Assembly (NCBI GenBank): GCA_900552935.1
Contig: USBN01000001.1
Span: 1 to 64,000, forward strand
Direction: 5' to 3'
Source: an uncultured Coriobacteriaceae bacterium
Lineage (GTDB): Bacteria > Actinomycetota > Coriobacteriia > Coriobacteriales > Atopobiaceae
Length of the DNA: 64,000 bases
Positions 35,371-42,713 of the stretch are shown piece by piece. Made by a program: the position numbers and the translations under genes. Position 1 is the first letter of the stretch. Each line of letters begins with the position of its first letter. The notes under the pieces were generated by a model. That model was not told where the DNA came from and ran no database searches. It saw only the letters and a program-made list of their open reading frames with translations.

Positions 35371-35829
35371 TTGTGCTCCTTCGCGCTTGCGACCAAAGCG
35401 ATCGCAACCTTAGCCACCCGCGCGAGACGCTCTCAGGCGACGGCGCCGAGGCTCGGACACCCCATGCGGCGCGTCCGTTTGAAGCACGTCACACGGGGTC
35501 ATCGACTCACAGGTCGAGGTTTCATCAATGACCCTTCTCTTTGGATAGAGGCACGGCGAACATGCCGCACCACCGCCGAAACTAAGCCGGCGGCGCCGGG
35601 CCATCGAGGCCCTAGCGCCGCCAATTGTACACGCAAAACGTCAGCTGAGGGTAAGGGGCGACTACCTTGCCCAAAAAAGCTGCTGCCAGGCACGCCCGCG
35701 AGCGGCTCGTTCCCAAGCGGGCACGCCCTCGAGTGGCTCATTCCCAGTCAGGCACGCCCGCAAGTGGCTCCGTTCGCGCGCCGCACGCATCCGCCCGGCG
35801 CGCCCAAGCCACCCGAGCGCCGGTGGCTC
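35371..35829. other. 459-bp intergenic region with 31-bp tandem repeat
   Basis: It must hold the promoter for the MgtE_N/NRAMP operon near 35371-35600. I found no recognisable M-box or yybP-ykoY riboswitch core. At 35689-35775 a 31-bp unit starting GGCACGCCC is repeated almost three times (starts 35689, 35720, 35751), 55-140 bp past the deacetylase stop. Confidence 0.6.
35689..35775. repeat. 31-bp imperfect tandem repeat, about 2.8 copies
   Basis: Units begin GGCACGCCC at 35689, 35720 and 35751, each followed by GAGYGGCTC-like and TTCCCA-like blocks. Units differ at several bases, so this is not a recent duplication. Confidence 0.85.
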
Positions 35830-37734
35830 CTAGTCCTCGCCCGAGCCGTCTCCGCTTGCCGCCGCGGTGGTGGCGGCAGTCGTCGCATCGTCGTCATCGC
35901 CCTTGATCTCCGTGGGCCAGACGCAACCCTCCGGCATCGTCGCGTTACCGGACGCGATGTCCTCGGGAATGGAGCTGTCGCTCTTCATGAGCTCCGTCAC
36001 GGTGACGAACTCATAGCCCTCCCCTTGGAGGGTCTCGATGATGGTCGGGAGCGCCTCGACGTCCTGGTCGCGGTTGCCGCCGCCATCATGCATGAGAATG
36101 ATGCTTCCCGAGGTAATGCCCTTGAGGGAGTTCTGGACGATCGCATCCGCACCGGGACGCTTCCAGTCAAGCGAGTCCTGGTTCCACAGCACGCTCACGC
36201 TGGCGAGACCACCCGAGTTGAGCCAGGCATTCTCGTTGAAGTCGCCATAAGGCGGACGGAACGCCGTGGTATCGGTACCAGCGTTGTCCTTAATATCCTG
36301 GAAGGCGCTTGAGAACTCGTTCTGCAACGCCGAGGCATCGAGCTTGGTGAGCTGTGCGTGCTGGTAGGTGTGGCTCTGGATCTCACTGCCCTGGTCGATG
36401 ACCTTCTTGGCGATATCCGGATACGCCTCGATGTTCTGGCCAAGGTTATAGAACGTGGCGTGAATGTTGTACTTGTCAAGAATATCGAGGTAAGCCTCGG
36501 TGTATTTCTCCGCGGGACCATCGTCGAAGGTGAGGGCGACGAGCTTCTTGCCGTCATCGGGCGCAATCTGGTGCACGGTGATGACGGCGTTCTGGGTCTC
36601 CTCAAGCGTGTCGCCACGGGCCGTCTCGCCCGAGCGCTTACCGGTACGCATCTCGTACGAGCCGGGCTTCGGCCACTGGGAGACATAGGTGATGTTGCCC
36701 CAGGCGTCGCCGCCCATCTCGAGCTTCGGGCTCTCCTGCATCACCTGGACGTCGTAGTCCTCCATGCGGTCCCCGCCGTCGGTGATCTCAAGCTCGTCGC
36801 CGCCGGTCACGCGGTACGCCGCGGCGTCTTCGGAAGAGAGCTCGTTGCCCCCGAGGGTCGCCGTGAAGGCATAGCCGGCGCCGTCCTCCAGGTTCTTGCC
36901 AGAGACCGAGACGAGGTTGCCCGCCTTGGGCGAGAGCTCGGCAGCGGAGATGACCTGCTCGCACGTACTGTTCACGCGGACGCTAAAGTCCTCGCCATTG
37001 AGCTTGATGTCGACCTTGCGATTCGACCACAAAAGAATGCCGACAATCGCGCAGATGGCAACGCACGCAATGCCAATGATCGCGGGGCGGGCACCGGCGA
37101 AGTCAACGCGGCGCGCGCCGCTGGCGGGCATACCACCGCGGCTATGGGCGCTAAACGCGCTGGTAGTAAGTCTGGGCATCCCAATCTTGGGTGCGCCGCC
37201 GCGGCCGTTCGCGGACCGGCGGCCTGCCTGGCCACGGCCACGCGAGCTCGAGCGCCCGCCCGCCGGCGTGGAATAGCGGTTGCCAGCGCCCTGACGCGCA
37301 TACGAGCCAGACGCACGACGACGATCCCCGCCACCCAGCTGCGGGGCATCCTGATAGCGGCCAGGCTGACGAGACGCCGCAGGTCGCCCGTCTCGAGACG
37401 CGCTCCGCTTACGAGAAGAACCGCCCGTACGCGGAGAGGTCACACCAGATGAGTACCCTCCGGCACGGCGGTCGCGGGCATACGCATCTCCACGAGGGGC
37501 GCGCGGATCGCTGGCGTAGCCACGAGCGCCAGCACCAGCCCCGTAGCTCCCCGTCCTGCCATAGGCATCAGAGGAAGGCCTCTGGCTGCGGTAGTCACCG
37601 GCAGGACGCTGGCCACGGTAGCCTTCACCACCGGCGCGCTGATACGAGTCATAGCCCCCGGCGCGCGAGTCGCGAGCGCGACGACGGTCGTCGCCGCGGC
37701 GCTGATCGCCGTAGGGATTCTGGTCATAGGACAT
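35830..37734 (-). CDS. Membrane-anchored polysaccharide deacetylase with long RG/RGY-rich cytoplasmic tail
   Basis: 634 residues. Residues 1-210 are disordered and rich in Arg, Gly, Ser and Tyr (RRGDDRRRARDSRAGGYDSY and many SRG/RGY steps). One transmembrane helix follows (about 217-238), then an extracellular linker and the NodB domain (about 395-590) with motifs TFDDGP, SHTYQHAQL, RPPYGDFN, DSLDW and ILMHDGG. The metal-binding Asp and two His are present, so it should be active on peptidoglycan or another N-acetylated glycan. The tail ends in Asp/Thr/Ala. A long arginine-rich cytoplasmic tail on a NodB enzyme is unusual. Confidence 0.9.
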   Translation of the reverse strand: MSYDQNPYGDQRRGDDRRRARDSRAGGYDSYQRAGGEGYRGQRPAGDYRSQRPSSDAYGRTGSYGAGAGARGYASDPRAPRGDAYARDRRAGGYSSGVTSPRTGGSSRKRSASRDGRPAASRQPGRYQDAPQLGGGDRRRASGSYARQGAGNRYSTPAGGRSSSRGRGQAGRRSANGRGGAPKIGMPRLTTSAFSAHSRGGMPASGARRVDFAGARPAIIGIACVAICAIVGILLWSNRKVDIKLNGEDFSVRVNSTCEQVISAAELSPKAGNLVSVSGKNLEDGAGYAFTATLGGNELSSEDAAAYRVTGGDELEITDGGDRMEDYDVQVMQESPKLEMGGDAWGNITYVSQWPKPGSYEMRTGKRSGETARGDTLEETQNAVITVHQIAPDDGKKLVALTFDDGPAEKYTEAYLDILDKYNIHATFYNLGQNIEAYPDIAKKVIDQGSEIQSHTYQHAQLTKLDASALQNEFSSAFQDIKDNAGTDTTAFRPPYGDFNENAWLNSGGLASVSVLWNQDSLDWKRPGADAIVQNSLKGITSGSIILMHDGGGNRDQDVEALPTIIETLQGEGYEFVTVTELMKSDSSIPEDIASGNATMPEGCVWPTEIKGDDDDATTAATTAAASGDGSGED

Positions 37735-37769
37735 GTCGTTTCCGTTCGTTCGGGAATGCGGGCACGCCG

Positions 37770-38714
37770 TTACTTGCTCGCGTCCTTGAACTCGCGCAGA
37801 AAGCCGGAAAACATGCCCTTGGTCTTGCCAAGCTGCTCCCCAACGACGCGAGCAGCCTTCTGACCATTATCGGACGTGGGCGTGGCGTGCGCTACCCTAT
37901 TTCCGGCGGCTGCCGAAGCATCTCCTGCAGCCGTGTTTGCCGCAGCCTTGCCGGTCCGTGCCGCGCCGTCCGCACCGGAAGCCTCCTGGAAGTCCTCCAC
38001 CGCATGTTGAACGCCAACCTTGGCCTTGCCAATCACCCTGCCAAGCCCATGGCTTCCCTTGTCGACGGCGACCGAGGCAGCGGCTCCGGCCTTGGAAGCA
38101 GCCTGCTTCGCACCTTCCTTGGCGGCAGCATAGCCCTCGCCCGCCTTACCGGCGAGGCCACCGGAAAGCTCGATTTTCGCAGCCTGGTCCTTCACGATCA
38201 TGCGCCCGCGGTCATAGCGGACGACCCACGCCGCCGGGATGTCAAAGGTGCCCACGAGCGAAGAGGCCGCGGAGCCTTCCTGGGCGCAGAAGCAATCGAC
38301 CTCGCCCGTCTCCACGTCGACGCTGGCGTCCATGACATAGCCGAGGAACTTTCCGGACTCGCAGTAGACGTCCGCACCACCCCAGATGATGCAATGGTCG
38401 AGGTCGAGGCTCAGGCGCTTGCAGGCGTCCTTGTCGAAATCATCCTTCTCGCCACGGCAGATGACGCCCGCGTCAACGAACTTGAGCGCGTCAAGCGGAA
38501 TGAAGCGGTCGTCCTGCTTGACCATGCCCGCGATGTCCGGGCGCTTGAGCATCACGCCGACAACGACGCGGCTATCCGCGGAGAAGACGAGGTTGTGCAC
38601 CTTGCCGATCTTCTTGGGATCAGCTGGCTGATCGTTCTTCTTCTGCTTCTTGGTCTGCTTTCCGCGCACGTAGACGCGTGAGCCAACGAGCTTGGCCATC
38701 ATCTGCTTTGCCAT
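37770..38714 (-). CDS. PRC-barrel domain protein with Ala/Lys-rich helical tail
   Basis: 314 residues from ATG 38714, GGGGG five bases upstream (TTG 38717 is also possible). The N-terminal half has two PRC-barrel-like segments (KLVGSRVYVRGK, GKVHNLVFSADSRVVVG, then GKFLGYVMDASVDVETGEV). From about residue 175 it is low-complexity Ala/Gly/Lys helix (GYAAAKEGAKQAASKAG), like LEA or histone-like tails. Function unknown; PRC domains bind RNA, partners or membranes. It lies 35 nt upstream of the deacetylase gene and is probably co-transcribed. Confidence 0.75.
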   Translation of the reverse strand: MAKQMMAKLVGSRVYVRGKQTKKQKKNDQPADPKKIGKVHNLVFSADSRVVVGVMLKRPDIAGMVKQDDRFIPLDALKFVDAGVICRGEKDDFDKDACKRLSLDLDHCIIWGGADVYCESGKFLGYVMDASVDVETGEVDCFCAQEGSAASSLVGTFDIPAAWVVRYDRGRMIVKDQAAKIELSGGLAGKAGEGYAAAKEGAKQAASKAGAAASVAVDKGSHGLGRVIGKAKVGVQHAVEDFQEASGADGAARTGKAAANTAAGDASAAAGNRVAHATPTSDNGQKAARVVGEQLGKTKGMFSGFLREFKDASK

Positions 38715-38818
38715 CAATACCCCCGGCTATCTATGGGCGCGCCTGAGCCCAAGCACGCGACGGGGCGCCCGCGGTTGACCGCCGGCGCCCCGTGTCTTCT
38801 TACTTCTATGACCGAGAC

Positions 38819-39262
38819 CTACTCCTCGGTGCCCTCAGCATCCTCGGCGGCGTCCTCGACGCGGACGTCCGCGGCCTCGGCAGCGGGAGCCTGAGGAACG
38901 GCGGCGCCAACCTTCTCGGCGACATCAGAGACGGCGGCGGTCACGTTGTCAGCGGCGACGGCGACGTTGTCAGAGATGGTGTTGCGGAGCTGATCCATGC
39001 GCTCGCGGGCAAGATCGATCTTGGCACGGAGCTCGTCAGTCGTGGCATCGACGGACGGACGGATGTTGTTCAGGCGATCGGCGACGGCGTTGCCGCCCTT
39101 CTCGTAAGCGTCAGCGGCGGCGTCCCACGCGTCATTCATGGCATCCGCAGCCATGGCGCGGCTCTCTGCGCCGGAGCGCGGAGCCAGCATCATGCCGGCA
39201 GCGGCACCCACCGCAGCACCAAAGACGCTGCCAAGGACAAATCCAACTGCACCCTTGCTCAT
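38819..39262 (-). CDS. YtxH-like membrane-associated protein
   Basis: 147 residues from ATG 39262 with AAGGAGG. The N-terminus is a Gly/Ala-rich hydrophobic helix ending MMLAPRSGAESR (GAVGFVLGSVFGAAVGAAAG), the hallmark of YtxH/gas-vesicle-GvpP-like stress proteins. A coiled helical region (about 60-110) and an acidic Ala/Glu tail follow. Such proteins are small, abundant and often general-stress induced. 104 bp upstream of the PRC-barrel gene on the same strand. Confidence 0.8.
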   Translation of the reverse strand: MSKGAVGFVLGSVFGAAVGAAAGMMLAPRSGAESRAMAADAMNDAWDAAADAYEKGGNAVADRLNNIRPSVDATTDELRAKIDLARERMDQLRNTISDNVAVAADNVTAAVSDVAEKVGAAVPQAPAAEAADVRVEDAAEDAEGTEE

Positions 39263-39340
39263 TGTTGCCTCCTTAGGCGCTCCGCACACGCGGACGCACG
39301 GCTATTCGGTCGTTGTAGGCGATTATACCCACGCAGGCGG

Positions 39341-39937
39341 TTATGCTTCCTCGTTCTCGGTAGACGCGGTATCAGCACAATCGCCCTCTTGATCGGCAAC
39401 GCCCTCGGGCTCAGCGGCCTCCTTGGCGGCAGCGTCCTCCGCGGCCTCGCGGCTGGCAATCTCCTCAGCGTGCTCCACGAGCTCACGAATGCCGGAGACG
39501 ATGGCCTCAACGTCAGGCTTGGGGTCAACCGCGCCCGCATAGGCCCACTGCAAGATCCACGCCGCACTCGAAAGAGCAGAGGCAACGAGGACGTCATCCG
39601 GACAGGAAAGCTGCACGTCATAGGTGCGAGGCTCGCCCGTGACCTCCCAGGTGCGGCCGCACGAGATGTCGCCGGCGAGGCCGGTGCGAGCGATGAGCTC
39701 GATAGTCACGTGCTCAAGCAGGTGGGCGACCTCGGTGGCACCCATGGCCTCCTTGAAGGTCTCTCCCGCATCACCAAGGCATGCGTGATTGATGATCTCC
39801 GGCAGGAGGTTATAGACGTGGGTGGTGCCGATCAGGTCCTCGTCCGTGGTGAGCGGGCCACCGTTGGCGATGCGCACGCGGGCCGTGAAGTGCTGCGGCG
39901 AAACCGCAACGCGCTTGATTTCGATGAGCTGAGCCAT
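39341..39937 (-). CDS. Stand-alone cyanophycin-synthetase N-domain-like protein
   Basis: 198 residues from ATG 39937 with GGAGGG. Residues about 40-160 match the N-terminal domain of cyanophycin synthetase in pattern: LLPEIINHACLGD, EVAHLLEHVTIELIARTG, GRTWEVTG and a beta strand TYDVQLSCPDD. The ATP-grasp and Mur-ligase parts of CphA are missing. The last 40 residues are acidic and Ala/Glu-rich. In CphA the N-domain helps bind the polymer, so a free copy could bind a polypeptide or cell-wall peptide. Function is unknown. Confidence 0.6.
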   Translation of the reverse strand: MAQLIEIKRVAVSPQHFTARVRIANGGPLTTDEDLIGTTHVYNLLPEIINHACLGDAGETFKEAMGATEVAHLLEHVTIELIARTGLAGDISCGRTWEVTGEPRTYDVQLSCPDDVLVASALSSAAWILQWAYAGAVDPKPDVEAIVSGIRELVEHAEEIASREAAEDAAAKEAAEPEGVADQEGDCADTASTENEEA

Positions 39938-40004
39938 GCTTTGGTTCCCTCCGTTGTCGCGCCCCTGCGGCGCGCCCATGCTGCAATGGTAGCCGATAAA
40001 AAGA

Positions 40005-40031
40005 CATCCGCCCGACGGCGTCAGGCGGATG
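40005..40031 (-). terminator. Terminator of the 3D-domain gene
   Basis: CATCCGCC (40005-40012) pairs with GGCGGATG (40024-40031); on the minus strand the stem is followed by TCTTTTT. Confidence 0.8.
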
Positions 40032-40090
40032 GCACGGATTAATGACTCTTATGTGGCCGTCGGGCAGAAAGAGCCCCGACGCCATCTCCC

Positions 40091-40798
40091 CTACAGGAAA
40101 CGATAGCTGACGGTGCGAACGCCCCAGTTATCCGTGGAGGTTGCGCCAAAAGCGCGCCAAACGCCACCTGCGAGGTCAAGATCACGACCGAGAGGAGCGA
40201 AGCCGCCCGTATCGGTGACCTTGGCGGTAACGGTCATGCCGTTGTAATAAATCTCGACCGTGCGGCCGAGAAGATCGGAGCGACTGGAGGGAACGGCAAC
40301 GGTCATGCTGTTCTCGGTAAGCTTGGTGCCGGAAGCCGTGGCGTCATAGCCGTCGTTGCAGGCGAGCGTGTATGCAGAAGCGGTGCCCTGCTGCCAGCCT
40401 TCGTCGCGGGTGACGACGACGTTATCGCCGTCCATGGCGACGCCGGCGGAGACAGAACCGGCCTCAGAGGGACCAATGGTCTTGACCACATAGCCGGTAC
40501 GAGTGGAAGAGCTGGTGAGATCAGTGGTGGTGGCGGGGGTCTCCGCCTCAGCGAACTTGCCCGCGGCATCGCTGGAGAGCTGCGCCGTCGAGGACAGGTC
40601 GCCAACTCCGATAGCCGCCACGTCATCAGCGCCAATCGCCGCGCGGGCGGGACCAACGTGAGTGACGGCAAAGACGACGGCCACCATGATTGCAACGCCC
40701 AACGTCACCGTGAGCGGCACAACCCTAAAGCGCCTCGTCTTATTCACGCGTTTTGCCAAGCGCGTCCTCCGCCTCGGGGGAGCTCGAAAGAACAGCAT
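40091..40798 (-). CDS. Secreted 3D (Asp-Asp-Asp)/RlpA-like double-psi barrel protein
   Basis: 235 residues if the ATG at 40798 is used; GTG 40747 is an alternative. A basic N-terminus and one hydrophobic segment (about 25-50) direct export. The C-terminal 90 residues fit a 3D/RlpA barrel: LACNDGYDATASGTKL, VEIYYNGMTVTAKVTDTGG and LGRDLDLAGGVWRAFG, with the family aspartates in TDTGG and DLDL. Such domains act as lytic transglycosylases or bind glycans, commonly in resuscitation or cell-separation proteins. Monocistronic, with its own terminator. Confidence 0.75.
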   Translation of the reverse strand: MLFFRAPPRRRTRLAKRVNKTRRFRVVPLTVTLGVAIMVAVVFAVTHVGPARAAIGADDVAAIGVGDLSSTAQLSSDAAGKFAEAETPATTTDLTSSSTRTGYVVKTIGPSEAGSVSAGVAMDGDNVVVTRDEGWQQGTASAYTLACNDGYDATASGTKLTENSMTVAVPSSRSDLLGRTVEIYYNGMTVTAKVTDTGGFAPLGRDLDLAGGVWRAFGATSTDNWGVRTVSYRFL

Positions 40799-40919
40799 CC
40801 CTGCGTATGATCGAGGCGTGGTCGTGTTTGGTGTTCAATACCCCGATGCTGCAGCATCCGGCTGCAAGCTTTGATGCCCACGTGCGGCATCAGAAGGCTA
40901 TTTTATCTTAAATATGCAA

Positions 40920-40949
40920 GGTGCCGCCCGCCCGCTGGCGAACGGCACC
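40920..40949 (-). terminator. Hairpin downstream of corC-type gene
   Basis: GGTGCCG (40920-40926) pairs with CGGCACC (40943-40949). It lies about 90 bp past the stop of the CNNM/CBS gene on the minus strand; a second hairpin GATGCC/GGCATC occurs near 40873-40890. Confidence 0.55.
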
Positions 40950-41039
40950 CGTTTTATGAAGCGTTAATGAAGAATCCCCATAAATTCGCAGGTCACAGAC
41001 GTATGCGTTTGCTTGCCGATTCTATGCATCCGCGAACGG

Positions 41040-42362
41040 CTAGTCCTCCTCCGCGTCTTCCTCATCGTCCTCGGCAGGGGTCTCCGGCGCGGTCACGCGG
41101 AGAAGCGCGATGCGGCGGCCGCGCAGGGACTGGACGCGGAAGGTATAGCCATCGACGGTGAAGACCTCACCGGGGCTGGGCACGGAATCCGCAAGGTCGA
41201 GCACGAAGCCGGCAACGGTCTCGAACTCGTCCGAGTCAGGGATGGGCCAGCCCAGGTCGCGCGCGTCATCAATCGAGAAGCGACCGTCAACCAGCCACTC
41301 TCGCTCGGACAGGCGCGTGAGGTACTTGTTGTCCGGGTCGAACTCGTCCTCGATCTCGCCCACGACCTCCTCGACGATGTCCTCGATCGTGATGACGCCG
41401 GCGGTTCCGCCGTACTCGTCCACGACGATGGCCATCTGGTCATGGCTGCTCTGCATCTCCGAGAGAAGCGGGATGATGTCCTTCGTGTCCGGCACGAAGA
41501 TCGGGGCACGGACGTAGGCACCCACGGCACGGTCCGCCTCGTCCTTGTCGACGATGGGCGCGAGAAGGTCCTTGATGTGGGCGATGCCCACGATACGGTC
41601 GACATCCTCATGGTAGACGGGGATGCGGGAATAGCCGGTGCGGCGCATAAGTCTGAGGACGTCAGACAGGGTCTCGGTGTCCTCGACGGCAGTGAGATCA
41701 ACGCGCGGGACCATGACCTCGCGGGCGATTGTGTCGCCAAGGTCGAAGATCTCGTGGATCATCGACTTCTCTTTGTCAGAGAGATCGTCGGCGTCGGTCA
41801 CCATATAGCGAATCTCCTCTTCGGAGACATCCTGTCGGTCGTCCGCAGACTTGATGCCCAAGATCTTGGAGAGGCCGTCCGAGGATTTAGCCGTGAGCCA
41901 CACGAGGGGTGCGACCACCCTGGAGAACGTGCGCAGGAAGGGCGCGACGCTCTTCGAGACTTCCTCCGCGTTCGCAAGCGCAATGCGCTTGGGAACGAGC
42001 TCGCCCATCACGACGGAGACATAGGAGACGATCACCGTGATGACGATCGGCGCGATGGCCTGCGTGGGGGCAGCGGGCGCGCCGAGGGAGATGACCCACG
42101 ATGCCAGCGGATCTGACAGCGTGGTGGAAGCGACCATCGCGGAGAAGAATCCCACGAGCGTGATGGCGACCTGGATCGCCGCGAGGAACTGGCTGGAATC
42201 GCCCGAGAGCTCGAGCGCCACCTTCGCCTTACGGTCCCCCTCGTCAGCGTCATGCTCCAGCACGGCACGCTTCGCGGCGACGAGCGCCGCCTCTGACATT
42301 GAGAAATAACCGTTTGCGAGCGTGAGAAGCAGCGTGAGAATGATGCTGAGTGCTACGCCCAT
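41040..42362 (-). CDS. CNNM/CorC-HlyC family transporter with CBS pair
   Basis: 440 residues. N-terminal CNNM (DUF21) membrane domain of about four helices (1-180), including GYFSMSEAALVAA and VSVVMGELVPKRIAL; then a CBS pair (about 205-325: VMVPRVDLTAVE, YSRIPVYHEDVD, MAIVVDEYGGTAGVITIEDI) and the CorC-HlyC C-domain (about 345-425). The C-terminus is acidic. Homologs export or sense magnesium/cobalt. Alone here, but the second magnesium-type system within 10 kb. Confidence 0.92.
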   Translation of the reverse strand: MGVALSIILTLLLTLANGYFSMSEAALVAAKRAVLEHDADEGDRKAKVALELSGDSSQFLAAIQVAITLVGFFSAMVASTTLSDPLASWVISLGAPAAPTQAIAPIVITVIVSYVSVVMGELVPKRIALANAEEVSKSVAPFLRTFSRVVAPLVWLTAKSSDGLSKILGIKSADDRQDVSEEEIRYMVTDADDLSDKEKSMIHEIFDLGDTIAREVMVPRVDLTAVEDTETLSDVLRLMRRTGYSRIPVYHEDVDRIVGIAHIKDLLAPIVDKDEADRAVGAYVRAPIFVPDTKDIIPLLSEMQSSHDQMAIVVDEYGGTAGVITIEDIVEEVVGEIEDEFDPDNKYLTRLSEREWLVDGRFSIDDARDLGWPIPDSDEFETVAGFVLDLADSVPSPGEVFTVDGYTFRVQSLRGRRIALLRVTAPETPAEDDEEDAEED

Positions 42363-42713
42363 GATCCCACCTCCCTCAAGCTGGAGGTTTGGCAGGAAAG
42401 GGAGCTGCTACTGTGGCAGTCTCCGGTATCGCTCTTGGCGTTCATGGGCTCCTCGCTCTTAATTCGCCGGACGCCTCCGGCAGGTGCCGGGTCCGTCCCG
42501 GCACTTATACCAGCAACGGCCGGCACAGTCCTTTTAGTATACCCAGCTTGGATGCTTATGCTTGGAGCATGGCCGATCCCTAACAAAAGGCGAGGCCGCG
42601 ACCCCCGCTGCGGCGGACAACGTGCAGCCAGCGCATCGCATCTGCAAACAAAAGGCGAGGCCGCAACCCCCGTTACGACCTCGCCTTACACGGTGCCCCC
42701 TGGAAGCTAGAGA
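42363..42713. other. Intergenic region: CNNM gene leader and EF-G2 terminator
   Basis: 351 bp. The CNNM leader holds a hairpin GTGCCGGG/CCCGGCAC (42484-42491 with 42497-42504) and a possible -10 TATACT at 42541-42536 on the minus strand. The rest carries a 65-bp-spaced direct repeat, ACAAAAGGCGAGGCCGC at 42583-42599 and 42648-42664. Confidence 0.5.
42652..42687 (-). terminator. Terminator of EF-G2-like gene
   Basis: AAGGCGAGG (42652-42660) pairs with CCTCGCCTT (42679-42687); on the minus strand it is followed by TTGTTTG. One arm and its flank are duplicated at 42583-42607 without the partner arm. Confidence 0.8.

Noticed and set aside
35371..35660. Possible magnesium (M-box) or manganese (yybP-ykoY) riboswitch before the MgtE_N/NRAMP operon
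   Set aside because: The location would fit, but I could not find the conserved core or paired helices of either class on the minus strand. A covariance-model scan would decide.
33337..36312. Open frame of about 990 codons on the plus strand opposite the MgtE_N/CBS and deacetylase genes
   Set aside because: It runs across two genes and a repeat-bearing gap; composition is that of an antisense frame.
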